Source: Lolium rigidum
Taxonomy: Eukaryota > Streptophyta > Magnoliopsida > Poales > Poaceae
Length of the DNA: 64,000 nucleotides
Direction: 5' to 3'
Assembly: GCF_022539505.1 (NCBI RefSeq)
Contig: NC_061514.1
Location: forward strand, 335,651,090 to 335,715,089
The notes below the pieces were generated by a model. That model searched no databases and was not told the origin of the DNA. It was given only the letters and a program-made list of their open reading frames with translations. Position 1 is the stretch's first letter. Each line of letters opens with the position of its first letter. The position numbers and the translations under genes are program-made. Positions 12,101-20,862 of this stretch are shown here, one piece after another.

Positions 12101-13445
12101 AGCGAAACTAATGGCGGCGACAGCGCGGTCGGGCGGGGTCTGGATGGCTCGCATTTCTTCCGTGTCTGCCGCGGCGTCTACGGGATCTTGTTCGTCGTCT
12201 CCGGCGGCGGCGCTCCAGGGTCTGGTCAAGTGCGTGTCTGGCGGGGTTGAGGTGGCGCTGCGATGCTCAAGGAGTTGAGAGAGGGGCCAGGGCTTGCTCG
12301 TGCTGATAGGGTGGCGCGTGGCCAGTGACGTACACGGCATGCTCACGCGTGACGCGAGCGGCATCCTGGTGAGTTTTGGGCGCGCGTTCTTCGGCGAGTT
12401 GTCGCTGCTTTCTCGACAATGGCTGGTGTAGGCGTTGCTAGGGAGTGAGGTGGCGTCGTTTGGGCACGGTGGCCAGGGATGGGGAGGAAGGAGAAGGAAG
12501 GTGGCGCGGCAAGGTGGCGACATGGCCGGCATGACCATGCACATGCTTGCTAGCCCTCTCCTCTTAGGGTTACTATGTTGCATTTAGGGAGAGAGGGAAC
12601 CAGGGGACCAAATGGAGTGATTTGGGGCGAGTAGGGTTTGAGTAGATCACTATTTCAAATAGTGTTTGCTTTATTCCATATTTGAAAAATGGCAAATTTT
12701 CCCCAAATTTGAATGAGTTCAAAAGGTTGCAAGATTTGAAAAGTGTGGGTTTGGTTGAGTTGTAAATGATCAGAGACAATGATGGGTGGTGGTGGAAATT
12801 TCCAGAAACAAAGAATTGCTAAAATGCAAAGTTGGAGATTGTTCCACCTAATAAAAAGTTCCAACTTTACATGAGCATAGAATTTGATCCAAAGTGAATT
12901 TGGCATGGTGGTCTTTACCAAAGTTGTTCACCTTGATGTGCTCTTGGATGAGGTGCAAAGAATTGAGAAGGTTTAGTTTGAAAATTTTGAATTGCAAGGG
13001 CTCAAAGTAGGGATCAGACTATAAATGGCAGATTTGACCATTATCATATGTGATCCCATTTTTGAGTTTGAATTTGATTTGATTTGTGTTTCTTTGATTC
13101 CAAAAGTTGTAATAAGTGTTTAGTAACATAATACAACTAATGGTGAAGACCAAAATGGTCTAGGGTAAAGATTTGCAAAAATGGCATAAACCATATGTGA
13201 GGGTTTTAGGGTTTTATTCTTATTTGATTTCTTTCTCTTTTTGATTTATTTGGTTGGTGATCTTCACTTGATCACAATAGGGTTTTAGGGTTTATCACAT
13301 AAACATCATAGCAATCATCATGGCATATCACTCAAATGCACAAGTCCTATGCAGGGCACTATATGCAAATAAAAGTTTTTGTTGGTTTGAAATTTTGATC
13401 TCTGGAATTCTTCTTCTCTCTTTTATTGAAATTTGGGATGTTACA
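9168..13445 (-). repeat. E3 3' LTR (left copy)
   Basis: Full-length match to 20863-25143. It is AT-rich except for a GC-rich block at about 11500-12560. In that block a minus-strand TATA box (TATAAATA, 11990-11997) sits just upstream of the likely transcript start. Long ORFs in the GC-rich block occur on both strands and are not supported as genes. Short AGGGTTTT-type stretches near 13200 and 13280 are part of the LTR. Confidence 0.93.
11990..11997 (-). promoter_or_regulatory. E3 LTR TATA box (3' LTR copy)
   Basis: TATAAATA on the minus strand, in a GC-rich context, conserved at the same place in the other LTR (23689-23696). Likely the core promoter of E3. Confidence 0.6.
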
Positions 13446-13465
13446 AACCCTTCTCCCTTACAAAA
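13446..13465 (-). other. E3 polypurine tract
   Basis: On the minus strand, AAGGGAGAAGGGTT directly abuts the 3' LTR start TGTAACATCCC, the normal plus-strand primer position. Confidence 0.8.
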
Positions 13466-13492
13466 GATCTCGTCCCGAGATCTAAAAGAAAG

Positions 13493-13951
13493 TTAGGTAC
13501 TAAAGAGATCTGGGTACTCCTTCTTCATGAAGTCTTCGTGTTCCCAAGTGGCTTCATCTTCAGTATGGTTGCTCCACTGAATCTTCAGGAACGTGATGCT
13601 TCGGGTGCGGGTGGTTCTGTAAGCTTCCTCCAAGATGCGAATCGGCACTTTGCAATACGTCAAGTCCTGGTTGATGTCCACCGATCGGTGATTGATGTTC
13701 TTGAACACTTCGGTCTTCTCAGGGACTTCGAGGCACTTCCGGAGGAGTGAGATGTGAAACACGTCGTGCACAGCCGACATTTATTCCGGTAGCTCCAGTT
13801 GATAAGATACTTCTCCTCGGTGACTCAGAACTTTGAAGGGTCCGACATATCGGGGTGCAAGCTTTCCTTTCAGCTGAAATCTCTGCATTCCTTTCAAGGG
13901 GGATACCTTGAGATAGACGAAGTCTCCGATCTCGAAGGTCATCTCTCGGCG
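13493..13951 (-). pseudogene. pol: E3 integrase C-terminus and chromodomain-like tail
   Basis: Continues pol after a TGA (CGA in the expected frame, about 13950). It contains the Ty3 integrase C-terminal GPF/Y-type region (YLKVSPLKGM, PRYVGPFKV) and, after a second stop near 13780, the frame VFHISLLRKC. A short chromodomain-like segment follows (IQWSNHTEDEATWEHE). In related elements the chromodomain directs integration to heterochromatin. Two nonsense changes separate this module from the rest of pol. Confidence 0.8.
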
Positions 13952-16852
13952 TCACTTGTCGGCGTAGCTCTTCTGTCTTGATTGCGCCGTCTTGAGGTAC
14001 TCGCGGATCTTTTGCACTTTCTCCTCGGCTTCACGAAGAACATCTGGTCCAAAGAATTGGCTTTCTCCGACTTCCGACCAATTCAGGGGGGTACGGCATT
14101 TCCTTCCGTACAAGGCTTCAAAAGGGGCCATCTGTAAGCTGGCTTGGTAGCTGTTGTTGTAAGAGAATTCTGCGTAAGGCAAGCAGTCTTCCCATTTGGA
14201 TCCGTATTCTAGCACACATGCTCTCAGCATGTCCTCCAATATCTGGTTGACTCTTTCCGTCTGTCCATCGGTCTGCGGGTGATAGGCGGTGCTGAAATTC
14301 AGACGGGTTCCTAGTCCTTCGTGCACTTTCTGCCAGAATCTTGAGGTGAATTGTGATCCTCTATCTGACACTATCGACTTCGGGGTTCCGTGCAGGACGA
14401 CTATTCTGGAGATGTACAGTTCAGCTAACTTTGGGCCTTGGTATGTGGTCTTGACGGCGATGAAATGGGCTACCTTGGCCAGTCCGACAAGTACCCATAT
14501 CGAATCATTGCCTTTGCTGGATTTGGGCAAACCTGTGATAAAGTCCATTCCTACTGAGTCCCACTTCCATTCTGGAATCTGCAGAGGCTGTAATAGTCCT
14601 GCAGGTCGCTGATGTTCCGCCTTGACTCGTTGACAGATATCGCACTTGGCGATGTAACTCCCGATTTCTCTTTTCATTCCATGCCACCAGAATTGCTCCT
14701 TCAGATCTTGATACATCTTGGTACCTCCGGGGTGGATTGAGTATAAGGTGTCATGGGCTTCCTTCAGGATGACTTGCTTCAGTTCAGAATCTGCTGGCAC
14801 ACATAGGTGTCCTTTGTACCAAAGAACTCCGGCTTCATCTACGGTGAATCCTGGTGCTTTCCCTGCAGCTATCTGTTTCTTGATTCCGTCGATGCTAGCG
14901 TTTCCTTTCTGGGCTTCCTTGATCTGGCTGATCAAGGTGGGTTGAAGTTCGATGCTGGCTAGGAATCGTTCACTAACTAGTTCAAGTCTAAACTGTTCAA
15001 ACTCTTGAAACGGGCTGGGTTGCTCGATTGCGATCATGGAGTTCAACTGACACGGTAGTCGACTCAAGGCATCCGCTACCACATTGGCCTTGCCGGAGTG
15101 GTAGTGAATCTCCATGTCGTAATCCTTGATCAATTCTATCCATCTGCGCTGCCTCATGTTCAGCTCCTTCTGGGTGAAGATATATTTCAGGCTCTTGTGG
15201 TCGGAGTATATCTCGCATCGATTACCCATGAGGTAATGACGCCAAACTTTCAGGGCTAGGACAACGGCTGCAAGCTCGAGGTCATGGGTTGGATAATTCT
15301 GCTCATGTTGCTTCAGCTGTCTTGAAAGGTATGAAATCACTTTGCCTTCTTGCATCAAGACACATCCAAGACCAATCTTGGAAGCGTCGCAATAGACGTC
15401 AAAGGGCTTGGTGATGTCCGGCATGATCAGGATTGGGGCTGAGGTCACTCTACTCTTGAGTTGTTGGAAACTCTCTTCGCATTTGTCAGTCCACTCAAAT
15501 TTCTTGTCCTTCTTCAACAGTTGGGTCATTGGTCGAGTGATGCTCGAGAAACCTTCTACAAATCTGCGGTAATATCCAGCTAATCCAAGAAAAGCGTGGA
15601 CCTCGGTTTGGGTGGTTGGGGCTTGCCATTCCATAACAGTTTTGATCTTGGCGGGATCCACGGCAATTCCTCCTGCGGACAAGATATGTCCCAGGAATCC
15701 GACTTCCTTCAGCCAAAACTCACATTTGCTGAACTTGGCATACAACTGGTGGTGTCTAAGGGTTTCTAGGACAGTCTCCAAATGGTGTTCATGTTCCTCT
15801 TCGGACTTGGAGTAGATAAGAATGTCGTCGATGAAGACAATGACAAACTTGTCCAGAAAGTTCATGAAGATCTTATTCATGAGGTTCATGAAATAAGCTG
15901 GGGCATTGGTTAATCCAAACGACATAATGTTGTACTCATACAACCCATATCTGGTGGTAAAGGCAGTCTTGGGGATATCGGTGGCGCGAATCTTCAGTCG
16001 ATGATAACCGGTTCTAAGATCTATCTTGGAGAAAACTTTGGCTCCGGTTAGCCGATCAAACAGGTCTTCTATCTTGGGTAGGGGGTATTTGTTCTTGATG
16101 GTGACATCGTTAAGCTTACGGTAGTCCGTACATAAACGAGTGGCACCATCCTTCTTGTCCACAAACAGAACAGGTGATCTCCAGGGTGATGCACTAGGTT
16201 GAATCAAACCTTTGGCTAACATATCATCAATTTGCTTCTTCAACTCCACAAGCTCTGTTGGGTTCATACTATAGGCTCTCTGGGCTATAGGTCCAGTTCC
16301 GGGGATTAACTCGATGATGAACTCGATATCCCGATCCGGGGGCATACCGGGTAGATCATCCGGAAACACATCAGGGTATCGACAAACGACCACGATTTGA
16401 TCCGGAGTTGGCTTGGCTACACTTTGGTTGCAGGTGAATTTTCTGGGTAGTCTCTCGGATACATGTTCTACTATGATACCGGTGCTACTAGTCATGGTGA
16501 TGGCTTTCTTGGCACAGTCAATCAGTCCATGGTGTCTTGACATCCAGTCCATTCCTAGTACGACTTCCAAACCTTTGGTTCCCAGAATAATCAGGTTGGC
16601 ATAAAAATCTACTTCATGTATTCTGATGGGTACATTTTTGCAAAATTTTCTGGCTTTGGTGGTGGATCCGGGGATTTGAACTATCATAACATGCTTCAAA
16701 CTGATAGGTTGGATTTTACTTGTGCATGCAAAGTCTTCAGTGACAAAAGAATGCGATGCTCCGGAATCAAACAACACTCTGGCAGGGATGTGGTTGACAG
16801 AAAACATACCCAGTACAACATCTGGTGCTTCCTGGGCTTCTTCGGCGTTCAT
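13952..16852 (-). CDS. pol: E3 protease, reverse transcriptase, RNase H and integrase, 966 aa
   Basis: One open frame in element sense. Aspartic protease has its DSG triplet in [11 protein letters not shown] (residue about 30) and VLGMDWM. RT is at about 170-500 with [11 protein letters not shown] and catalytic [10 protein letters not shown]. RNase H has [20 protein letters not shown] and YSDHKSLKY. The integrase zinc domain runs from [10 protein letters not shown] to CDICQRVK. The core has all three acidic residues, in [19 protein letters not shown] and [11 protein letters not shown]. The usual VDR motif before TK is shortened here ([12 protein letters not shown]). The Met start is internal: in the element the frame would be read from gag. 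All catalytic residues look intact, but nonsense codons follow directly downstream. Confidence 0.9.
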   Translation of the reverse strand: MNAEEAQEAPDVVLGMFSVNHIPARVLFDSGASHSFVTEDFACTSKIQPISLKHVMIVQIPGSTTKARKFCKNVPIRIHEVDFYANLIILGTKGLEVVLGMDWMSRHHGLIDCAKKAITMTSSTGIIVEHVSERLPRKFTCNQSVAKPTPDQIVVVCRYPDVFPDDLPGMPPDRDIEFIIELIPGTGPIAQRAYSMNPTELVELKKQIDDMLAKGLIQPSASPWRSPVLFVDKKDGATRLCTDYRKLNDVTIKNKYPLPKIEDLFDRLTGAKVFSKIDLRTGYHRLKIRATDIPKTAFTTRYGLYEYNIMSFGLTNAPAYFMNLMNKIFMNFLDKFVIVFIDDILIYSKSEEEHEHHLETVLETLRHHQLYAKFSKCEFWLKEVGFLGHILSAGGIAVDPAKIKTVMEWQAPTTQTEVHAFLGLAGYYRRFVEGFSSITRPMTQLLKKDKKFEWTDKCEESFQQLKSRVTSAPILIMPDITKPFDVYCDASKIGLGCVLMQEGKVISYLSRQLKQHEQNYPTHDLELAAVVLALKVWRHYLMGNRCEIYSDHKSLKYIFTQKELNMRQRRWIELIKDYDMEIHYHSGKANVVADALSRLPCQLNSMIAIEQPSPFQEFEQFRLELVSERFLASIELQPTLISQIKEAQKGNASIDGIKKQIAAGKAPGFTVDEAGVLWYKGHLCVPADSELKQVILKEAHDTLYSIHPGGTKMYQDLKEQFWWHGMKREIGSYIAKCDICQRVKAEHQRPAGLLQPLQIPEWKWDSVGMDFITGLPKSSKGNDSIWVLVGLAKVAHFIAVKTTYQGPKLAELYISRIVVLHGTPKSIVSDRGSQFTSRFWQKVHEGLGTRLNFSTAYHPQTDGQTERVNQILEDMLRACVLEYGSKWEDCLPYAEFSYNNSYQASLQMAPFEALYGRKCRTPLNWSEVGESQFFGPDVLREAEEKVQKIREYLKTAQSRQKSYADK

Positions 16853-17780
16853 GTGGAAGAGACGGCCGTTGCGGTTATTGGGGTTGTTGGGGGCAAACTT
16901 TCTGCCGGTGGAGACACGGCGTTGTTGCTGAGCAGGTGCAGCGGTGTTGGCGGCAGTTATACCTGGGCATTATTCGGGCCGGGTCGGGCTTCGGGCCGGG
17001 CCTAACAAAGCCCGACACAAAAAACCCAGGCCCAGGCCCGGCCCGGCCCAACCATCGGGCCTAATATTTCGGCCCAAGCCCGGCCCATAGCAGCAAATAC
17101 CCATCGGGCCTCGGGCCTCGGGCCGGGCCTCTTCCCTATTTGCCCTATTTTCCAAGCCCAGGCCCGGCCCGTCTTGACCATCGGGCCTAAATTTCCGGCC
17201 CAGGCCCGGCCCACGGACATGCTCGGGCTGGCCCAAGCCCGGAAATTTCGGGCCGGGCCGGGCCGGGCCGAGCTTCCCATGGCCAGGTATGGCGGCAGTA
17301 TTGGCTAACCTCTTGGGGCACTCATTGGAGTAGTGTCCCACCACTCCGCACTCATAGAAAGTGATGGTGGACTTGTCCTTGGGGGCGACGGGGATGGCAT
17401 TGCTCCCAGTTCTTGGAGCGGTGTTGGTGTTGTTGTTGGTGTTGGGGGCTCTATGCGGAGCGCGGTTGAAGTTGTTGTTGTTGTTGTTGTTGTTGTTGTA
17501 GTTGTTGTTGTTGTGGTGGCCTCCTGGCCTGGAGTTCCCTCCACTCCGGTTCTGATAACCGGAGCGCGAGTTCTGCATCTGGGGCTTGTTGTTGTTCCTT
17601 GGAGTGAAACCTCCACTTGAGCTGGGGCGATACTTCGGGGCATTGCTAGGCCCACTCTGGTGCATCATGCGGCGTTTGCGGTTCTCATTGGCTTGGTTCA
17701 GCTTGCCCTCCATCTGGATGGCGGAGTCCACTAAGGCTTCAAGGTCGGCGAAGGGGATGTTGACGAGGACGATCTGCATC
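16853..17780 (-). pseudogene. gag: E3 gag C-terminal part with zinc knuckle, split by GC-rich insert
   Basis: Reading from about 17780 down: end of capsid (FADLEALVDSAIQMEGKL), an Asn-rich linker of AAC repeats (17470-17515), then the nucleocapsid knuckle. The knuckle reads FYECGVVGHYSNEC, so the first Cys of CCHC is Phe. The frame is then interrupted at 17289-16958 by the GC-rich insert and resumes toward protease. Product would be nucleocapsid; the Cys loss and insertion make it non-functional. Confidence 0.8.
16958..17289. mobile_element. GGGCC-rich short insertion element in E3 gag
   Basis: About 332 bp of GGCCCGGCC-type imperfect repeats, far richer in GC than its surroundings. It is flanked by the direct repeat TGGCGGCAGT (16948-16957 and 17290-17299), with short imperfect terminal inverted repeats (TACCTGGGCAT at the left, TACCTGGCCAT reading inward from the right). 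The duplication and inverted ends point to a small DNA transposon (MITE-like; 9-10 bp duplication suggests a Mutator-like mechanism). It carries no transposase. Confidence 0.65.
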
Positions 17781-18363
17781 TCATCATGCGGTCCGTTCGA
17801 GAATCTCTCCCGCCTCTTCTCGGTGGTGTCGGTCTCGTCGGGGCGTACCTTGACAGTGTAAGGAACCTGTCGCGGTATTCTACCACCGTCATGCGTCCTT
17901 GCTTGAGTTCGCGGAACTCATCCCTCATCTTCTTGATAAGACCCGGGGGCACATGGTACTTGTTGAACTTGAGCTTGAAATCTTCCCAAGTCATGACTTG
18001 ATCTCCGTTCATGGCACGGGTGATAGTCCACCAGGCTCGGGCTGGTCCGGCAAGGTAATGGGTTGCAAACAAGACCTTTTCGTTGGATTCTACTCCGGCT
18101 ACTTCCAGGTTTTTCTCCATAGTCTGGAGCCAGTCGTCGGCGTCGAGGGGTTCTTCAGTCTTGCTAAACACCGGAGGGTTGGTGTTCTGGAAGTTCTTGA
18201 GCTTCGAACCGGGGTGGTCATGATTTCCATGGCCTTGGTTGGCAAGGTTTTGCAGTGCTGCGATGTTGGCTTGGCTTTCAGCTCTCTCAGTCTCCCTGTC
18301 GGCCAGCAGGGTTTGCAGCAGTTGCATCATGGCGTCGTTGTTGTTGCGATTAGGAGGGGCCAT
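17731..18363 (-). pseudogene. gag: E3 gag N-terminal and capsid part
   Basis: Starts at ATG 18363 (MAPPNRNNNDAMM), followed by a helical region and the Retrotrans_gag core (ADDWLQTMEKNLEV, AGPARAWWTITRAM, WEDFKLKFNKYHVP, YRDRFLTLSRYAP). The frame shifts near 17845, and capsid sequence continues in another frame into the 16853-17780 entry. One small indel explains the break. Confidence 0.85.
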
Positions 18364-18530
18364 CTGAACATAGAGAAGATCATGAGATAAGAGGGAAATT
18401 TCTATGGTTTATTTTGAGTAAGTTCAAAATGTTTTTGATGACAAACACAAACATTCATTCATTCAACATCACACATTACAAACTAACACTTAACACTTCC
18501 CATGGTTTTAAGAACCATTTCTCATGCTAC
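18364..18530 (-). other. E3 leader between extra ORF and gag, right end of gag side
   Basis: Noncoding AT-rich leader just upstream of gag ATG; ends at the CACTA target duplication TAC (18528-18530). Confidence 0.5.
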
Positions 18531-19779
18531 CACTACTAGGAAACAGGCTATTGCTGGCGCACCAAAAAAGCTTACCGTCGGCGCACTAGAGCCCGCCGGT
18601 AGGAACAGGCCGGTGATAGCAGCATACCACCGGCGCACAACATAGCTTCGCCGGTAGTAGCTGAGATATCCCTGGCGAACATGTCCACTGCGCCGGCGGT
18701 AGTTCTGTTTAGGATTAAAAAAAAAGCAGTCCCCACAGGGACCAGTAGTCTATGTTAATTGTATTCATTACACCAGTGTTACAACTTTACATCTAGGCCC
18801 CTAAAAAAACACAAAAAGCAATCGGGTGCAAAATGCTGGCTTCCTGCCGGCCAGCCAGTGCGCCGTCGGACTCCTCGGCTGTGGCGGCGGTAGACTTTTG
18901 ATGAGCAGGGGGTGGCGGCGCCGTCGGAGCGGAGCAGCAGGTCATGGATCCCGCCACGCTGGTCGGTGGAGAGGGGCGCCGCATACGTGGTCGACGCACC
19001 CCGGCCCCGGTGATGGAGGCGACGGCCGTTGGGGAGAGGAGGGAGGCAGGCGGCCGTCGGGGAGAGGAGGGAGGCGGCGTCCATCGAGGAGGGGAGCGAG
19101 GGTCGGAGCCATCGGGGAGGGGAGGGAGGCCCTGGCCGTCGGGGAGGGGAGGGAGGGGCGGGGATGGAGGCGCCAGCCGTCGGGAGGGGAGGGGAGGGAG
19201 GCGCCAGCCGTCAGGGAGAAGATGGGGGCGGCGGCCATCGGGGAGAGGAGGGAAGCGGCGGCCGTCGGCGGTGTGGGTGTGGCGTGCGCGTGTGTGGCCG
19301 TCGAGGAGAGGATCAGAGGAGGGAAGGGGATCTCGCTGGCCTGGCGAGGGAAGGGGAGGAGATCTCGAGGAGATGGCAGTGCCGTGCCTGTGCATGTGGA
19401 TGGGGTTGGTTGGTGGGTGGAGTGGTGTTGCGTGTGTGTGTGGCGTGGCGTGTGTTTGTGACTTTGTGTGTTTGAAAGCTGGTGAAAAGACAAAAGAAAA
19501 AGTGAAAAGCACCCCCGGCGCATCTGCTTTTTAGCTCGCCAGCATTACCTTGTCAGCACCGGCGGACCGACAAATGCTGCGCCGGCGGTATGTGCGGTTA
19601 TCAGTTCAAACCCAATTGAATCTTACTCCTGGCGCACATTTTTTTTGGGTGCGCCGGCGCTATTCTATTATCACCGGCGCACCAAGTAATTGGTGCGCCG
19701 GCGGTAAATAGCGTTGGCGTACCATTTGTTTGGTGCGCCGGCAGTAACCATTACAGCTATAGGCCTTTTCCTTGTAGTG
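18531..19779. mobile_element. Non-autonomous CACTA (En/Spm-type) DNA transposon, 1249 bp
   Basis: Ends are CACTACTAGGAAA (18531) and, reading inward on the other strand, CACTACAAGGAAAA (19779), with the 3-bp duplication TAC on both sides (18528-18530, 19780-19782). Both subterminal regions (to about 18680 and from about 19515) hold many copies of GGTGCGCCGGCGGTA-like units, the usual transposase-binding arrays. The centre is a GC-rich minisatellite plus a GT-rich tract, with long ORFs on both strands that look like composition artefacts. No transposase is encoded. It lies in the untranslated leader of E3. Confidence 0.92.
19022..19275 (+). repeat. Degenerate G-rich minisatellite inside the CACTA element
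   Basis: About eight units of roughly 27-36 bp built on GCCGTCGGGGAGAGGAGG, with internal variation. Successive units start near 19023, 19050, 19108, 19134, 19173, 19207, 19236 and 19260. Confidence 0.7.
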
Positions 19780-19832
19780 TACGATACAACGGACGGGATA
19801 CAACTCACACCTACATAAGTGCTCAAGTGCAA

Positions 19833-20633
19833 CTACTCCTCATCGACGTCAATGGGGACGAAGTCGTCAGGTCCTGCCTCCAGGAACTCGTAGTCCTCCT
19901 CCTCGGTGAACTCGTCCTCCTCAAAGTCATCGTCATCACTCAGGAAGGCTCCTCCTCCCTGAAGGTCGAAACCTCCATCATCTTCCTCTAGTTCCCTCAG
20001 CTGGTCCTCCTGGGCCTTGACAGTGGCCTCAAGAGATGCTATTTCGGCGCGAAGGCGCACAATAGTAGCATCCTTCTTGGCACGCTGCAGGCGGAGCTTC
20101 TTGCGGTCTTGGGCAAGCATCTTGATGGCATCGGCATGAGTTGCCAATGCAAGGTGAGTCTGGTTGGCGTAAGCACGGGCGTTGTCCAGATCCTGCTGAG
20201 TGTGGTACAACATGAAATCCAGATGCTCAGCATGGTGCCTCAACTCAGGGTGCGGCTGCAGCTCCATGGGCACTCCCATAGCATCACGCCTCACGAGATG
20301 CGTGAAGCGGGACGCGAGTAGGCGCACCACGTTCTGTCCACAGAGACGCGCAAGTGCCTCCTGAAGGGCACGTGCGAGTCCGTCGAGCCAGTTGCTCTCG
20401 CGGAAGGAGAAGAGCATCCTCTCCGAGGTGGGAGGCTCCATCTTGCCCCTCAAGTCTGCGGTGATGATCCACTGCAACTCTCCTCCGGGCTGGTCGTCAA
20501 CCTGGATCCCGTGGAACTCGGGGTGGGGGCGTCCAGGAAAGTCCGAGACGGCGTCGAGGTCGTGCTCGAAGATCAGACTCCCGCCGTTCCCAAGCTGGTA
20601 AAACTTGGCGTTGATGGGTTCATTCGGCTCCAT
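19833..20633 (-). CDS. E3 extra ORF upstream of gag, 266 aa, function unknown
   Basis: An uninterrupted frame between the primer site and gag in element sense. Residues 10-65 look strand-rich, 75-165 helical, 150-215 a likely coiled coil rich in Lys, Arg, Leu and Gln, and 217-266 very acidic (Asp/Glu runs). No known catalytic motif is visible. It occupies the same place as the E1 extra ORF (1823-3046) and appears distantly related over the helical part, though the tails differ. The intact frame beside a damaged gag is notable. Possible roles (RNA or Gag binding through the coiled coil, nuclear targeting) are guesses. Confidence 0.72.
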   Translation of the reverse strand: MEPNEPINAKFYQLGNGGSLIFEHDLDAVSDFPGRPHPEFHGIQVDDQPGGELQWIITADLRGKMEPPTSERMLFSFRESNWLDGLARALQEALARLCGQNVVRLLASRFTHLVRRDAMGVPMELQPHPELRHHAEHLDFMLYHTQQDLDNARAYANQTHLALATHADAIKMLAQDRKKLRLQRAKKDATIVRLRAEIASLEATVKAQEDQLRELEEDDGGFDLQGGGAFLSDDDDFEEDEFTEEEDYEFLEAGPDDFVPIDVDEE

Positions 20634-20845
20634 CTGAAAGCGAAATGGATGAGTAAGTTAGAGAGTGAACAAGTGTGGCAAAATTTTAAGTAGATTCAAA
20701 CAAGAAAGAGCATGATTCATCAATTTTGAAAAAGTCTCAAAGACAAGAGTATGAGTATATTTTCATAAATATTCACTTCATTTGATTTCAAAGTTAAGTT
20801 TTTCTGAACGTCCATTCTAACTAGGGTCTTCTAAGGTCAAACAAT
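20634..20845 (-). other. E3 untranslated leader
   Basis: Noncoding sequence between the primer site and the extra ORF; nothing recognised. Confidence 0.5.
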
Positions 20846-20847
20846 GG

Positions 20848-20860
20848 CTCTGATACCAAC
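20848..20860 (-). other. E3 primer binding site (tRNA-iMet type)
   Basis: Minus strand TGGTATCAGAGCC, two bases inside the 5' LTR end at 20863. Complementary to initiator tRNA-Met; it fixes the orientation of E3. Confidence 0.92.
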
Positions 20861-20862
20861 TT

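Noticed and set aside
11405..12583. ORFs in the GC-rich block of the E3 left LTR, such as 12089-12583 minus
   Set aside because: They lie inside an LTR, are altered in the other LTR (23296-24242), and resemble no family.
13200..13300. AGGGTTTTAGGGTTTT stretches, telomere-like
   Set aside because: Only a few imperfect units, repeated at the same place in the other E3 LTR; part of the LTR.
17333..17655. Thr-rich and Val-rich ORFs over the AAC/GTT repeat
   Set aside because: Shadow frames of the Asn-rich linker in E3 gag.
18793..19534. Overlapping ORFs of 100-240 codons on both strands, rich in Gly/Arg or Pro/Ser
   Set aside because: They coincide with the GC-rich minisatellite of the CACTA element and exist in several frames at once; composition artefacts.
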